DNA of 7,989 nt. It comes from an uncultured Actinomyces sp. (lineage in GTDB: Bacteria; Actinomycetota; Actinomycetes; Actinomycetales; Actinomycetaceae). The stretch lies in the NCBI GenBank assembly GCA_915069725.1, contig CAJZFF010000068.1, positions 1 to 7,989 of the forward strand, written 5' to 3'. The position numbers were made by a program, and so were the translations under genes. Numbering within the stretch: position 1 is the stretch's first letter; every line of letters begins with the position of its first letter. Below the pieces are notes generated by a model. That model had not been told where the DNA came from and made no database searches. It saw only the letters and a list, made by a program, of their open reading frames with translations. This document shows positions 1 to 5,960 of this stretch, one piece after another.

Positions 1-1
1 G

Positions 2-1033
2 GCCGACGAGCGAGCCGCCATCGAGACTGAGCGCTCCCAGGCCCTGGCCGCCACCAACGAGGTTCGCGAGGAGATCGACCGGCTGACCAAGGAGCTGGGC
101 AGTCTCACCGATGCCGCCCACCGCGAGGAGGTGGCCCGGGCCGAGCAGCGCATGCGGCTGGAGGCTCTGGCGGAGCGCGCCATGAGCGAGCTCGGCCTGG
201 AGCTGGACCCCCTCGTGGAGGAGTACGGACCGCACATGCTCGTCCCCGAGCTCATCGAGGACGCTGATAACGCCTCCGACCCTGGCTCCACCACGGACCG
301 GGACGCTGCTCAGGCGTCGGCCGGTGGCTCAGACCACCTGGGCCGTCCCTACGTGCGTTCCGAGCAGGAGAAGCGCCTGGCCAAGGCCTCGCGCGACCTA
401 GCCCGGCTCGGCAAGGTCAACCCGCTGGCCCTGGAGGAGCACGCGGCCCTGGAGCAGCGTCACCAGTTCCTGGCCGAGCAGCTGGCCGACCTCAAGCGCT
501 CGCGTGACGATCTGCTGAGCATCGTCGAGGAGATCGACTCGCGGGTTCAGGAGGTCTTCACCCAGGCCTACGAGGACACCGCACGCCAGTTCGCCTCCGT
601 CTTCGACCGGCTCTTCCCGGGTGGAGAGGGACGTCTGGTGCTCACGGATCCTGATGACATGCTCACCACCGGCATCGAGATCGAGGCGCGCCCCGCCGGC
701 AAGAAGGTCAAGCGACTCTCCCTGCTCTCAGGAGGGGAGCGCTCGCTGGCCGCCGTGGCACTCCTGGTGGCGATCTTCAAGGCGCGGCCCTCGCCCTTCT
801 ACGTCATGGACGAGGTCGAGGCGGCCCTGGATGACACGAACCTGGGGCGGTTGCTGGAGATTTTCACCGAGCTGCGGCGCTCCAGCCAGCTCATCATCAT
901 CACCCACCAGAAACGGACCATGGAGGTGGCCGACGCCCTCTACGGCATCACGATGCGCGATGGGGTCACCAAGGCGGTCTCGCAGAGGCTGGCCCAGCCC
1001 GACCGCGGTACGGCTGTGACTCCTGATGTCTGA
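2..1033 (+). CDS. smc: Chromosome segregation protein SMC, C-terminal part (5' end outside window)
   Basis: This is the C-terminal 343 residues of the SMC ATPase. SMC dimers form the core of the condensin-like complex with ScpA and ScpB, which compacts and segregates the chromosome. The reading frame is open from base 2, so the gene begins upstream of the window. The first two-thirds is Glu/Arg/Leu-rich heptad-like sequence, the returning arm of the coiled coil, including the usual KVNPLALEEHAALEQR element that precedes the head. The head follows: the ABC signature LSGGERSLAAVALL (LSGGE codons 725-739), Walker B plus catalytic Glu in PFYVMDEVEAALDD, and the terminal QLIIITHQKRTMEVAD with the switch histidine. 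The Walker A half lies outside the window. An acidic, Asp/Ser/Gly-rich linker near bases 250-340 interrupts the coiled coil and looks lineage-specific. The stop is TGA at 1031-1033. Family identification is secure. Confidence 0.97.
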   Translation, partial: ADERAAIETERSQALAATNEVREEIDRLTKELGSLTDAAHREEVARAEQRMRLEALAERAMSELGLELDPLVEEYGPHMLVPELIEDADNASDPGSTTDRDAAQASAGGSDHLGRPYVRSEQEKRLAKASRDLARLGKVNPLALEEHAALEQRHQFLAEQLADLKRSRDDLLSIVEEIDSRVQEVFTQAYEDTARQFASVFDRLFPGGEGRLVLTDPDDMLTTGIEIEARPAGKKVKRLSLLSGGERSLAAVALLVAIFKARPSPFYVMDEVEAALDDTNLGRLLEIFTELRRSSQLIIITHQKRTMEVADALYGITMRDGVTKAVSQRLAQPDRGTAVTPDV

Positions 1034-1098
1034 GTGAAACGTGATGAGAATGTGATAGACTGCTGACAGCGTGACGCTCGTTTTCAGATATGAGCCAT

Positions 1099-1121
1099 TG
1101 TTGTGTCAGGAAGTTGTCAGG
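1099..1121. promoter_or_regulatory. Tandem TGTCAGG repeats in the leader of the small membrane protein gene
   Basis: The heptamer TGTCAGG occurs at 1104-1110 and again at 1115-1121, exactly 11 bases apart (about one helical turn). An inverted partial copy, CTGACA, lies at 1063-1068. The repeats sit in a relatively A/T-rich gap between smc and the next gene. Spacing by one turn on the same DNA face is typical of a direct-repeat operator, but no known regulator motif is recognised and no convincing -35/-10 pair could be fixed here. This is a weak call. Confidence 0.2.
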
Positions 1122-1194
1122 TTTTGTTGTTGATTGGACGACAAGTGCGTTCAAAGTCTGGTCAGATCGTATTTCGCAAGGCAGAATCCTAACT

Positions 1195-1569
1195 ATGGGT
1201 GTCATGATTCTTCCCCTCGTTGTCGTGCTGGTTGCCGGCCTGCTTGTGCTCGGCATGGTTTGCGCCGAGCGCTTCCCTGTGCGCTCCTGGCCCTCGCGTA
1301 TTCGCGGCCTGGTCCGTAACTCGCAGGAGGTGCGTCTGGAGGAGCAGGATGTCGAGGTTGAGGTCGTGCCCCAGGAGGCTCGCCTCTCCGATCTCATGAC
1401 GCGCGAGGGGCCGGCTGCCTACGTCGGGACCGACGGCTTCGGAGGCCTGGTCGGCGTCGTCGGAAGGGCGATGGATGCCGCGGAGAGGACCCGCGGCTCC
1501 GCCGGCTCCCGGCGTCGCGGCCAGGTGCATGAGCCGGCTACTGGTGGACTGTCTCAGCCTCAGAGGTGA
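1195..1569 (+). CDS. Small single-pass membrane protein of unknown function (between smc and ftsY)
   Basis: I do not recognise this 124-residue protein. Residues 4-22 form one hydrophobic segment (ILPLVVVLVAGLLVLGMV). A basic stretch follows (RFPVRSWPSRIRGLVR), which would place the C-terminal part in the cytoplasm. Next come an acidic segment (roughly 45-60), a Gly-rich patch with AYVGTDGFGGLVGVVGRAMDAAERTRG (75-101), and a hydrophilic tail. Cys23 is preceded by Gly-Met-Val, which is not a lipobox. Codon third positions are strongly G/C, as in the neighbours, which supports real coding. The frame is open back to an ATG at 1090, but codons 1090-1194 lose that bias, so the ATG at 1195 is preferred. 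No good Shine-Dalgarno is visible; AAGG lies about 12 bases upstream. Its position between smc and ftsY suggests an envelope-associated protein, but no function can be assigned. Confidence 0.65.
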   Translation: MGVMILPLVVVLVAGLLVLGMVCAERFPVRSWPSRIRGLVRNSQEVRLEEQDVEVEVVPQEARLSDLMTREGPAAYVGTDGFGGLVGVVGRAMDAAERTRGSAGSRRRGQVHEPATGGLSQPQR

Positions 1570-1582
1570 GCGGCGACGGCCG

Positions 1583-1622
1583 CGTCGTGAAAAAACTATC
1601 GCCGACGATTATTTTCACGACG
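1583..1622. repeat. 11-bp perfect inverted repeat with nested small dyad
   Basis: The arms CGTCGTGAAAA (1583-1593) and TTTTCACGACG (1612-1622) are perfect reverse complements separated by 18 bases. Inside the loop a second small hairpin can form, ATCG (1598-1601) with CGAT (1606-1609). The element starts 14 bases after the stop of the preceding gene. In RNA it would fold as a long stem ending in an A/U-rich top. It lacks a U-tract after the stem, so it is not a classic terminator. It could be a 3'-end stabilising structure, a weak bidirectional terminator or a protein binding site for the downstream region. Confidence 0.5.
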
Positions 1623-1652
1623 AGATGAGGTAGTGGCGTCGCTACTTTTGGA

Positions 1653-1658
1653 TAAAAT
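1653..1658 (+). promoter_or_regulatory. Possible -10 element upstream of the orphan terminator
   Basis: TAAAAT matches five of six bases of the bacterial -10 consensus and stands out in a GC-rich genome. No -35 element resembling TTGACA is found 16-18 bases upstream. If used, transcription would start near 1665 and could end at the terminator at 1797-1830, giving an RNA of roughly 165 bases. The support is weak. Confidence 0.2.
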
Positions 1659-1681
1659 CCTGACCTCGGGAGAACGTCGCC

Positions 1682-1771
1682 TTGGCGCTCCTCGTGCTTT
1701 CTCTTTCTCTCGCTGCCCTCATGGTGCTTCGGTCTGAGAGCGATACGGATCAACAGGCGACGACACGGTGA
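1682..1771 (+). CDS. Possible 29-residue small hydrophobic peptide (TTG start)
   Basis: This short open frame reads MALLVLSLSLAALMVLRSES followed by a nine-residue polar tail ending at TGA 1769-1771. It begins with TTG, preceded by GGGAG at 1668-1672 with nine bases of spacing. A possible -10 element lies just upstream and a strong terminator begins 25 bases after the stop. The first 16 residues are hydrophobic and an Arg follows, the layout of a tiny single-pass membrane peptide. Several codons (CTT, TCT) are atypical of the neighbouring genes. The alternatives are chance or a non-coding RNA over the same interval. There is no homology evidence. Confidence 0.2.
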   Translation: MALLVLSLSLAALMVLRSESDTDQQATTR

Positions 1772-1796
1772 GAGAACTTCGAGATAACCGCCCGTC

Positions 1797-1830
1797 CTGC
1801 AGCATGCCCACAGGCATGCTGCAGTTTTTT
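1797..1830 (+). terminator. Strong Rho-independent terminator
   Basis: A perfect 12-bp stem pairs CTGCAGCATGCC (1797-1808) with GGCATGCTGCAG (1813-1824), closed by a CACA tetraloop and followed directly by six T residues (1825-1830). This is an ideal intrinsic terminator for + strand transcription. It lies 227 bases beyond the stop of the small membrane protein gene and 111 bases before ftsY. It therefore insulates ftsY from upstream transcription and implies that ftsY has its own promoter. It may also close a short transcript arising in the 1640-1800 region. Confidence 0.9.
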
Positions 1831-1941
1831 CTCCCCACGACCGAGCCGTGCGTCCGTGACTCTTGCGCCTCCCACGGGTGAGAGGTGACCAGGGGAGGAC
1901 GACCCTGCCACAGCGAGTCCATGATCGGGCATGATGGGCCC

Positions 1942-3102
1942 ATGGAACCGATCCTCATCGTTCTCGGCATCATCCTGGTCATCGTCATCGGAGGAGGGCT
2001 GTGGCTCTACGCCGGCCGACGGCGGGGCCAGGTCTCCGACGAGATCAGCGCCCACCAGCCGATGTCCGTGGAGGACCTTCTGCCCTCGGAGGACGAGGAC
2101 GCCGATGAGGATGAGGAAGGGGCGGGCGCCGCCAAGCCGGCCGCGACGCTGGAGTCCCCCGAGTCCATCCCGGGCCGCATGCAGCGCCTACGCGCCCGCC
2201 TGGCCGGTGCAGGCGGCTTCGGCAAGGCGGTCCTGTCCGTCCTGTCCCGAGGAGACCTCACCGAGGAGGACTGGGAGGAGATCGAGGACACTCTGCTCAC
2301 CTCCGACCTCGGCATCGAGGTGACCACCTCCCTCATGGACGAGCTGCGCACCCAGGCCAAGGTCCTGGGAACCTCCGACCCCGAGGCGGTACGCACTGTC
2401 CTGCGCGCCGAGTTGCTCAAGCTCGTCGACCCCACACTGGACCGCTCCCTCAACCTGGAGCGCCCCACCCCGGCCGAAGGTGCCCAGGGCAAGCCTGCGG
2501 CGGCCATCCTCATGGTGGGGGTCAACGGCACCGGCAAGACCACCACCTGCGGCAAGCTCGCCCGCGTCCTGGTGGCTCAGGACAGGACCGTCGTCCTGGG
2601 GGCGGCCGACACCTTCCGCGCCGCGGCGGCCGAGCAGCTGAGCACCTGGGGCGAACGCGTGGGCGTTGACGTCGTGCGCTCCGAGAAGGAGGGGGCCGAC
2701 CCCGCCTCAGTCGCCTACGACGCAGCCCGTGAGGCCGCCGCCCAGGAGGCGGACGTCGTCGTCGTCGACACCGCCGGGCGCCTGCAGAACAAGGCCGGCC
2801 TCATGGACGAGCTGGGCAAGATCAAGCGCGTCATGGAGAAGATCGCCCCGGTCAGCGAGATCCTCCTAGTGCTGGACGCCACCACCGGCCAGAACGGCAT
2901 GCGTCAGGCCCAGGTCTTCTCCGAGGCCGTGGGCGTCACCGGCATCGTGCTCACCAAGCTCGACGGCACCGCCAAGGGCGGCATCGTTGTCACTGTCCAG
3001 AAGGAGCTGGGCGTGCCCGTCAAGCTCGTGGGCCTGGGGGAGGGGGCCGACGACCTGGCCCCCTTCGACCCGGAGGGCTTCGTCGACGCGCTGCTGGGCT
3101 GA
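1942..3102 (+). CDS. ftsY: Signal recognition particle receptor FtsY
   Basis: FtsY is the SRP receptor GTPase. It docks Ffh-ribosome complexes at the membrane and hands nascent membrane proteins to the Sec translocon. The 386-residue product (ATG at 1942) begins with a hydrophobic segment (about residues 3-23, [20 protein letters not shown]). A basic turn and an acidic Asp/Glu-rich A region (about 40-65) follow, as in actinobacterial FtsY. The N domain spans about 80-180 ([23 protein letters not shown]). The G domain shows G1 GVNGTGKTT (193-201), DTFRAAA (223-229), G3 DTAGR (276-280), G4 TKLDG (338-342) and GLGEGADDL near 364. The frame is open to a GTG at 1885 and an ATG at 1921. The start at 1942 is chosen because it places the membrane segment at the N-terminus, though no strong Shine-Dalgarno is seen. 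An intrinsic terminator lies upstream, so transcription probably starts in the 1831-1940 leader. Confidence 0.97.
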   Translation: MEPILIVLGIILVIVIGGGLWLYAGRRRGQVSDEISAHQPMSVEDLLPSEDEDADEDEEGAGAAKPAATLESPESIPGRMQRLRARLAGAGGFGKAVLSVLSRGDLTEEDWEEIEDTLLTSDLGIEVTTSLMDELRTQAKVLGTSDPEAVRTVLRAELLKLVDPTLDRSLNLERPTPAEGAQGKPAAAILMVGVNGTGKTTTCGKLARVLVAQDRTVVLGAADTFRAAAAEQLSTWGERVGVDVVRSEKEGADPASVAYDAAREAAAQEADVVVVDTAGRLQNKAGLMDELGKIKRVMEKIAPVSEILLVLDATTGQNGMRQAQVFSEAVGVTGIVLTKLDGTAKGGIVVTVQKELGVPVKLVGLGEGADDLAPFDPEGFVDALLG

Positions 3103-3138
3103 GCCGTCGCTCACGGGCCTGCCCGTCTCTGCGTAACA

Positions 3139-3181
3139 CCTCCGGCCACTCGCCTCGTTTCAGAGCCTGGGTAGCCGGAGG
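3139..3181. terminator. Possible hairpin between convergent ftsY and the response regulator gene
   Basis: CCTCCGGC (3139-3146) pairs perfectly with GCCGGAGG (3174-3181) across a 27-base loop. A smaller hairpin, ACGGG/CCCGT with a CCTG loop (3113-3126), precedes it. Both lie in the 106-base gap between the ftsY stop and the end of the oppositely oriented response regulator gene, where a bidirectional terminator would be expected. Neither has a U-tract, so this is a positional inference and factor-dependent termination is equally possible. Confidence 0.35.
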
Positions 3182-3208
3182 CGTCTCGGCCATGTCGGGT
3201 GAGGGCCC

Positions 3209-3820
3209 TTACTGAATGATCCAGCCCTTCTGGGCGGCGATATGCACTGCTGCGGCCCGAGTGGGCGCATCGGTCTTGGCCATGGCCTGGGACAGGTGGT
3301 TGCGGGTGGTGCCCTCAGAGAGGTGAACGCGCCGGGCGACCTCGGAGACGGTGGCGCCGTCGGCCGCCGCCTGAAGCACCTCGGTCTCCCTGGCGGTCAA
3401 GGGGGAGTCCCCGAAGACGAGCGAGTCGGCGGCCAGCGCCGGGTCGACGACGCGCAGCCCGGCATGGACTCGGCGCACCGACTCGGCCAGCTCGGTGGCC
3501 GGGGCGTCCTTGACGACGAAGCCGTGGGCCCCGGACTGAATGGCGCGCCGCAGGAATCCGGGACGCCCGAAGGTGGTGACGATGAGGACTCGCGTGGCCG
3601 GCAACCGCTCCAGGAGACTCGCGGTCGCGCTCAGCCCGTCGGTACCGGGCATGTCAACGTCCATGAGGACGACGTCGGGCCGGTGCTCGAGCGCGACGGG
3701 CAGAACATCGTTTCCGTTCCCGACCTGGGCGACGACCTCGATATCGGTCTCCAGGGCGAGCAATGCGGCCAGCGCCCCGCGCACCATGGCCTGGTCATCG
3801 GCCAGCATCACTTGGATCAT
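3209..3820 (-). CDS. Two-component response regulator, NarL/LuxR family
   Basis: This is a 203-residue DNA-binding response regulator, the output partner of the adjacent kinase. The receiver domain (1-120) has the acidic pair Asp8-Asp9, the phosphoacceptor Asp54 in VLMDVDMPG, the Thr82-Thr83 switch position and the conserved Lys104 in FVVKD. The C-terminal domain (about 136-200) is a LuxR-type helix-turn-helix with LTARETEVLQAAADG and the recognition helix region LSEGTTRNHLSQAMAK. The start is ATG, with GGAG (3828-3831 on the + strand) seven bases upstream. The gene lies 75 bases after the kinase stop, the loosest junction in this unit, so it may also have its own promoter. By analogy with similar exporter-linked systems it probably controls the transporter genes upstream; that regulatory link is inference. 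The gene converges on ftsY. Confidence 0.93.
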   Translation of the reverse strand: MIQVMLADDQAMVRGALAALLALETDIEVVAQVGNGNDVLPVALEHRPDVVLMDVDMPGTDGLSATASLLERLPATRVLIVTTFGRPGFLRRAIQSGAHGFVVKDAPATELAESVRRVHAGLRVVDPALAADSLVFGDSPLTARETEVLQAAADGATVSEVARRVHLSEGTTRNHLSQAMAKTDAPTRAAAVHIAAQKGWIIQ

Positions 3821-3895
3821 CGATCATCTCCGTCGCTCGTGGTTCATCGAGGGCTTGGTGCATCAGCAGCTGCGTACTGCGGTTCGCCGCCGGCC

Positions 3896-5068
3896 TCAGC
3901 TCGTCGTGTCGTGCGTCAGTCGAGACGACAGATGGGCGCTCACCCTCAGAACAGTGCCCTTGCCGCTGGAAGGCGTCCCAGTGGTGAGATCGGCGCCATT
4001 GTTCTGGCAGCGTTGACGCAGCCCCTCCAACCCGTGACCGTCACTGGCTCCGGACGAGACGAGCCCGATACCGTCGTCGACCACCTCAATGGAATCAGTA
4101 GTCAGCTCCACCTTGCAGCGCGAGGCGTGGGCATGGCGCACGATGTTGGTGACGCCCTCGCGCACCACCCAGGCGAAGAGCTCGCGCAGCTCGGGATCGA
4201 CGATCTCGACGGTCAGCGGGAGGTCGGCGCGGACACCGGCAGAGGTCAGGACGTTCGTGGCGCGAGCCAGCTCGCCGGCCAGGCTCAGCTCGCGGTAGCT
4301 GTTGACGGTGGCGCGCACGTCGGCCAGGGCGGAGCGTGCCAGGGACTGGACCTCGGTCAGCTCCGCCTTGGCCTGATCGGGGGCGGCATCGACGAGTCTG
4401 GTGGCGAGCTCGGTCTTCAATGCGATGACTGTCAGCGAGTGCCCCAGGATGTCATGCATGTCCCGGGCCATGCGGTTGCGCTCCTCATTGATCTCCAGCT
4501 CGTGAGTGCGCTGCTCCAGAATGCGGGCCACCCGCCGCTGCTCCATGATGTAGCGCCCGAAGACGCAAGCGCCGCCCGCGCCGAGCAGAGCGATCCAGGC
4601 GTCTTCACTTGCGGACCAGGAAGGACTCATCCTGGGAACGAGGAACAACGTGCCGGCAAGGATCGCGATGGGCCCGATGGACGCCTGCCAGGGCAGGGAG
4701 AAGGCCAGGACAACGGCCAGGAAGACCACCAGTTGCAGGCTCTGAGGGCCCACGCCGAGGGCCGCCCCGATCGCTGTGAGCGCGCCGACGACGATGAGCA
4801 ACAGACTCAGACGGCCGGGCCAGGTCAGGCCCTGGCGCACCCGTCTCACGCTGAGCGAGCAGGCGGCGTACAGGCATGCGCAGGAGACAACGGCGCTGAC
4901 AGCGCCCCACACCCCACCGCTGGATCCTTGGGCCAGCCCCACCCTGACGACCGGAACCATGAAGGCGGCCCACACGATCCCCCAGCCGACCGCCACAACG
5001 CGAGTGCGGCGAGCCCGCGCCTCGTCGGGGGACAGGGCGCGGGCTTTCATGACCCTGATGGTACTCAC
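3896..5068 (-). CDS. Sensor histidine kinase, HisKA_3 (NarL/DesK-type)
   Basis: This 390-residue membrane sensor kinase pairs with the NarL-type regulator downstream. Residues about 26-170 hold several hydrophobic segments (for example 27-44, 54-70, 87-104, 111-126, 132-145, 157-171) with only short loops. Signal perception is therefore probably in or near the membrane rather than by an extracellular domain. A short helix (172-195) leads to the dimerisation/phosphotransfer region with NRMARDMHDILGHSL, phosphoacceptor His205. The HATPase domain shows the N box EGVTNIVRHAHA (Asn308), G1 DDGIG (331-335) and G2 GHGLEGLRQR (344-353). The GTG start at 5068 is four bases after the permease stop. An ATG six codons in (5050) is an alternative, and neither has a strong Shine-Dalgarno. 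The tight spacing implies co-transcription with the transporter. The ligand cannot be read from the sequence. Confidence 0.93.
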   Translation of the reverse strand: MSTIRVMKARALSPDEARARRTRVVAVGWGIVWAAFMVPVVRVGLAQGSSGGVWGAVSAVVSCACLYAACSLSVRRVRQGLTWPGRLSLLLIVVGALTAIGAALGVGPQSLQLVVFLAVVLAFSLPWQASIGPIAILAGTLFLVPRMSPSWSASEDAWIALLGAGGACVFGRYIMEQRRVARILEQRTHELEINEERNRMARDMHDILGHSLTVIALKTELATRLVDAAPDQAKAELTEVQSLARSALADVRATVNSYRELSLAGELARATNVLTSAGVRADLPLTVEIVDPELRELFAWVVREGVTNIVRHAHASRCKVELTTDSIEVVDDGIGLVSSGASDGHGLEGLRQRCQNNGADLTTGTPSSGKGTVLRVSAHLSSRLTHDTTS

Positions 5069-5072
5069 GGTC

Positions 5073-5960
5073 TCACACCCGGGCGGTGTCTCGGCCCATC
5101 TTCCAGGCGGCCCCGCCCAGGAAGACGACGAGCCAGGTCAGCACGTTGACCACCCACCACCAGGAGAAGCTCTCGGCGCCCATGGGCCACAGCGCCAGGT
5201 TGTGCAGCCCGTACATGGGGGTGAAGCTGCCGATGCGATCCATGGTGGAGCCCGGTGTCAACGGGATGAACATGCCGCCGAGGAAGGCGAGCAGGGCCAT
5301 GAGCGGGCCGACCACCTGCATGGCGTTGTCCGAGGGAAGGAGGTAGCCGACGAACAGTCCGAAGGCGACGAAGACCAGGGAGCCCAGCCAGATGATGAGG
5401 GCCGAGGTGATCCAGGCCCTCGCAGGCATCTGCGCGTGACGCACAGGGCCGCAGGCATAGACGGCGCCGATGGCCAGGGCGCTGATGAGCATCCCTACGA
5501 TCGCCTTGGCGGTGATGTAGGCGATGGGCTTGAGCGGGGTCAGACGCAGCTGGCGGCTCCAGCCTGAGGCCCGCTCGTTGCTCACGGCCGCGCCGGCCCC
5601 GGTGGTGGTCATGAGGGCGCCGTACAGGGCCATGCCGATCATCATGTTGGCCACGACATTGCCGTTGCCGTAGGGCGTGGCCGAGTAGTCGGTGGTGGTG
5701 AACATCAGGAAGAAGGCCACCGGAAGAACGATCGAGAAGATGACGGAGCGACGGTTGCGCAGGCGGCGGCGTACCTCGAGCGACAGCAGGGGAAGGCTCA
5801 ACCCTCCCAGCGGGGGCGCGGTCCGGGAGGACAGATCGAGGCGCTTGACAACTGATGAGGCGGAGGAGGACGAGAAGGACTGAGAAGAGGACATTGCGGT
5901 TCCGGTGGAGGTAGTGGGCGGAAGGGTGACGGTGCTGCTGGGGCGGACGGAACGGCTCAT
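5073..5960 (-). CDS. ABC-2 type transporter permease
   Basis: This is the membrane subunit (295 residues) of an ABC exporter whose ATPase is encoded immediately upstream. About six membrane segments are visible, near residues 72-89, 102-121, 147-170, 183-207, 214-236 and 267-286. A cytoplasmic loop with NERASGWSRQLRLTPLKP (128-145) is typical of the ABC-2 family and is the likely contact with the ATPase. A conserved-style FLGGMFIPL segment sits near 226-234. The N-terminus is an unusual Ser/Thr-rich tail (1-46) before the first helix. The ATG overlaps the ATPase stop codon as ATGA and has GGAG seven bases upstream (5968-5971 on the + strand), which favours this start over Met23. The substrate is unknown. 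Relatives export drugs, antimicrobial peptides or lipids, so a detoxification role is likely but unproven. Confidence 0.93.
   Translation of the reverse strand: MSRSVRPSSTVTLPPTTSTGTAMSSSQSFSSSSASSVVKRLDLSSRTAPPLGGLSLPLLSLEVRRRLRNRRSVIFSIVLPVAFFLMFTTTDYSATPYGNGNVVANMMIGMALYGALMTTTGAGAAVSNERASGWSRQLRLTPLKPIAYITAKAIVGMLISALAIGAVYACGPVRHAQMPARAWITSALIIWLGSLVFVAFGLFVGYLLPSDNAMQVVGPLMALLAFLGGMFIPLTPGSTMDRIGSFTPMYGLHNLALWPMGAESFSWWWVVNVLTWLVVFLGGAAWKMGRDTARV

Larger units (their letters stand above)
1570..1941. other. Intergenic region between the small membrane protein gene and ftsY
   Basis: This 372-base stretch has no recognisable conserved gene. In order it contains the 11-bp inverted repeat (1583-1622), a weak hairpin GTAGTG/CGCTAC with U·G wobble followed by TTTT (about 1630-1649), a possible -10 element, a possible 29-codon ORF, and the strong terminator at 1797-1830. 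The ftsY leader follows, in which CCTCCC (1868-1873) can pair with GGGAGG (1893-1898) and the near-repeat CATGATCGGGC/CATGATGGGC brings several extra ATGs close to the start. The conserved SRP RNA tetraloop region was looked for and is absent. Confidence 0.6.

Noticed and set aside
1195..1266. Lipoprotein signal peptide in the small membrane protein
   Set aside because: The residues before Cys23 are Gly-Met-Val, which do not fit a lipobox. The following Glu-Arg-Phe-Pro-Val-Arg is a basic juxtamembrane stretch, as in a membrane anchor.
1583..1622. Fur-type iron box
   Set aside because: The TGAAAA/TTTTCA arms are 18 bases apart instead of forming the compact 19-bp palindrome of a Fur site.
1640..1830. 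SRP (4.5S-type) RNA gene next to ftsY
   Set aside because: The conserved Ffh-binding asymmetric loop and GGAA/GNAR tetraloop region are absent, and the only strong hairpin is the terminator.
3242..5149. A 635-codon open frame on the + strand opposite the response regulator and kinase
   Set aside because: It is the antisense shadow of two well-recognised genes in GC-rich DNA. The product is low-complexity Gly/Asp/Gln-rich with no domain, while the - strand frames carry complete motif sets.
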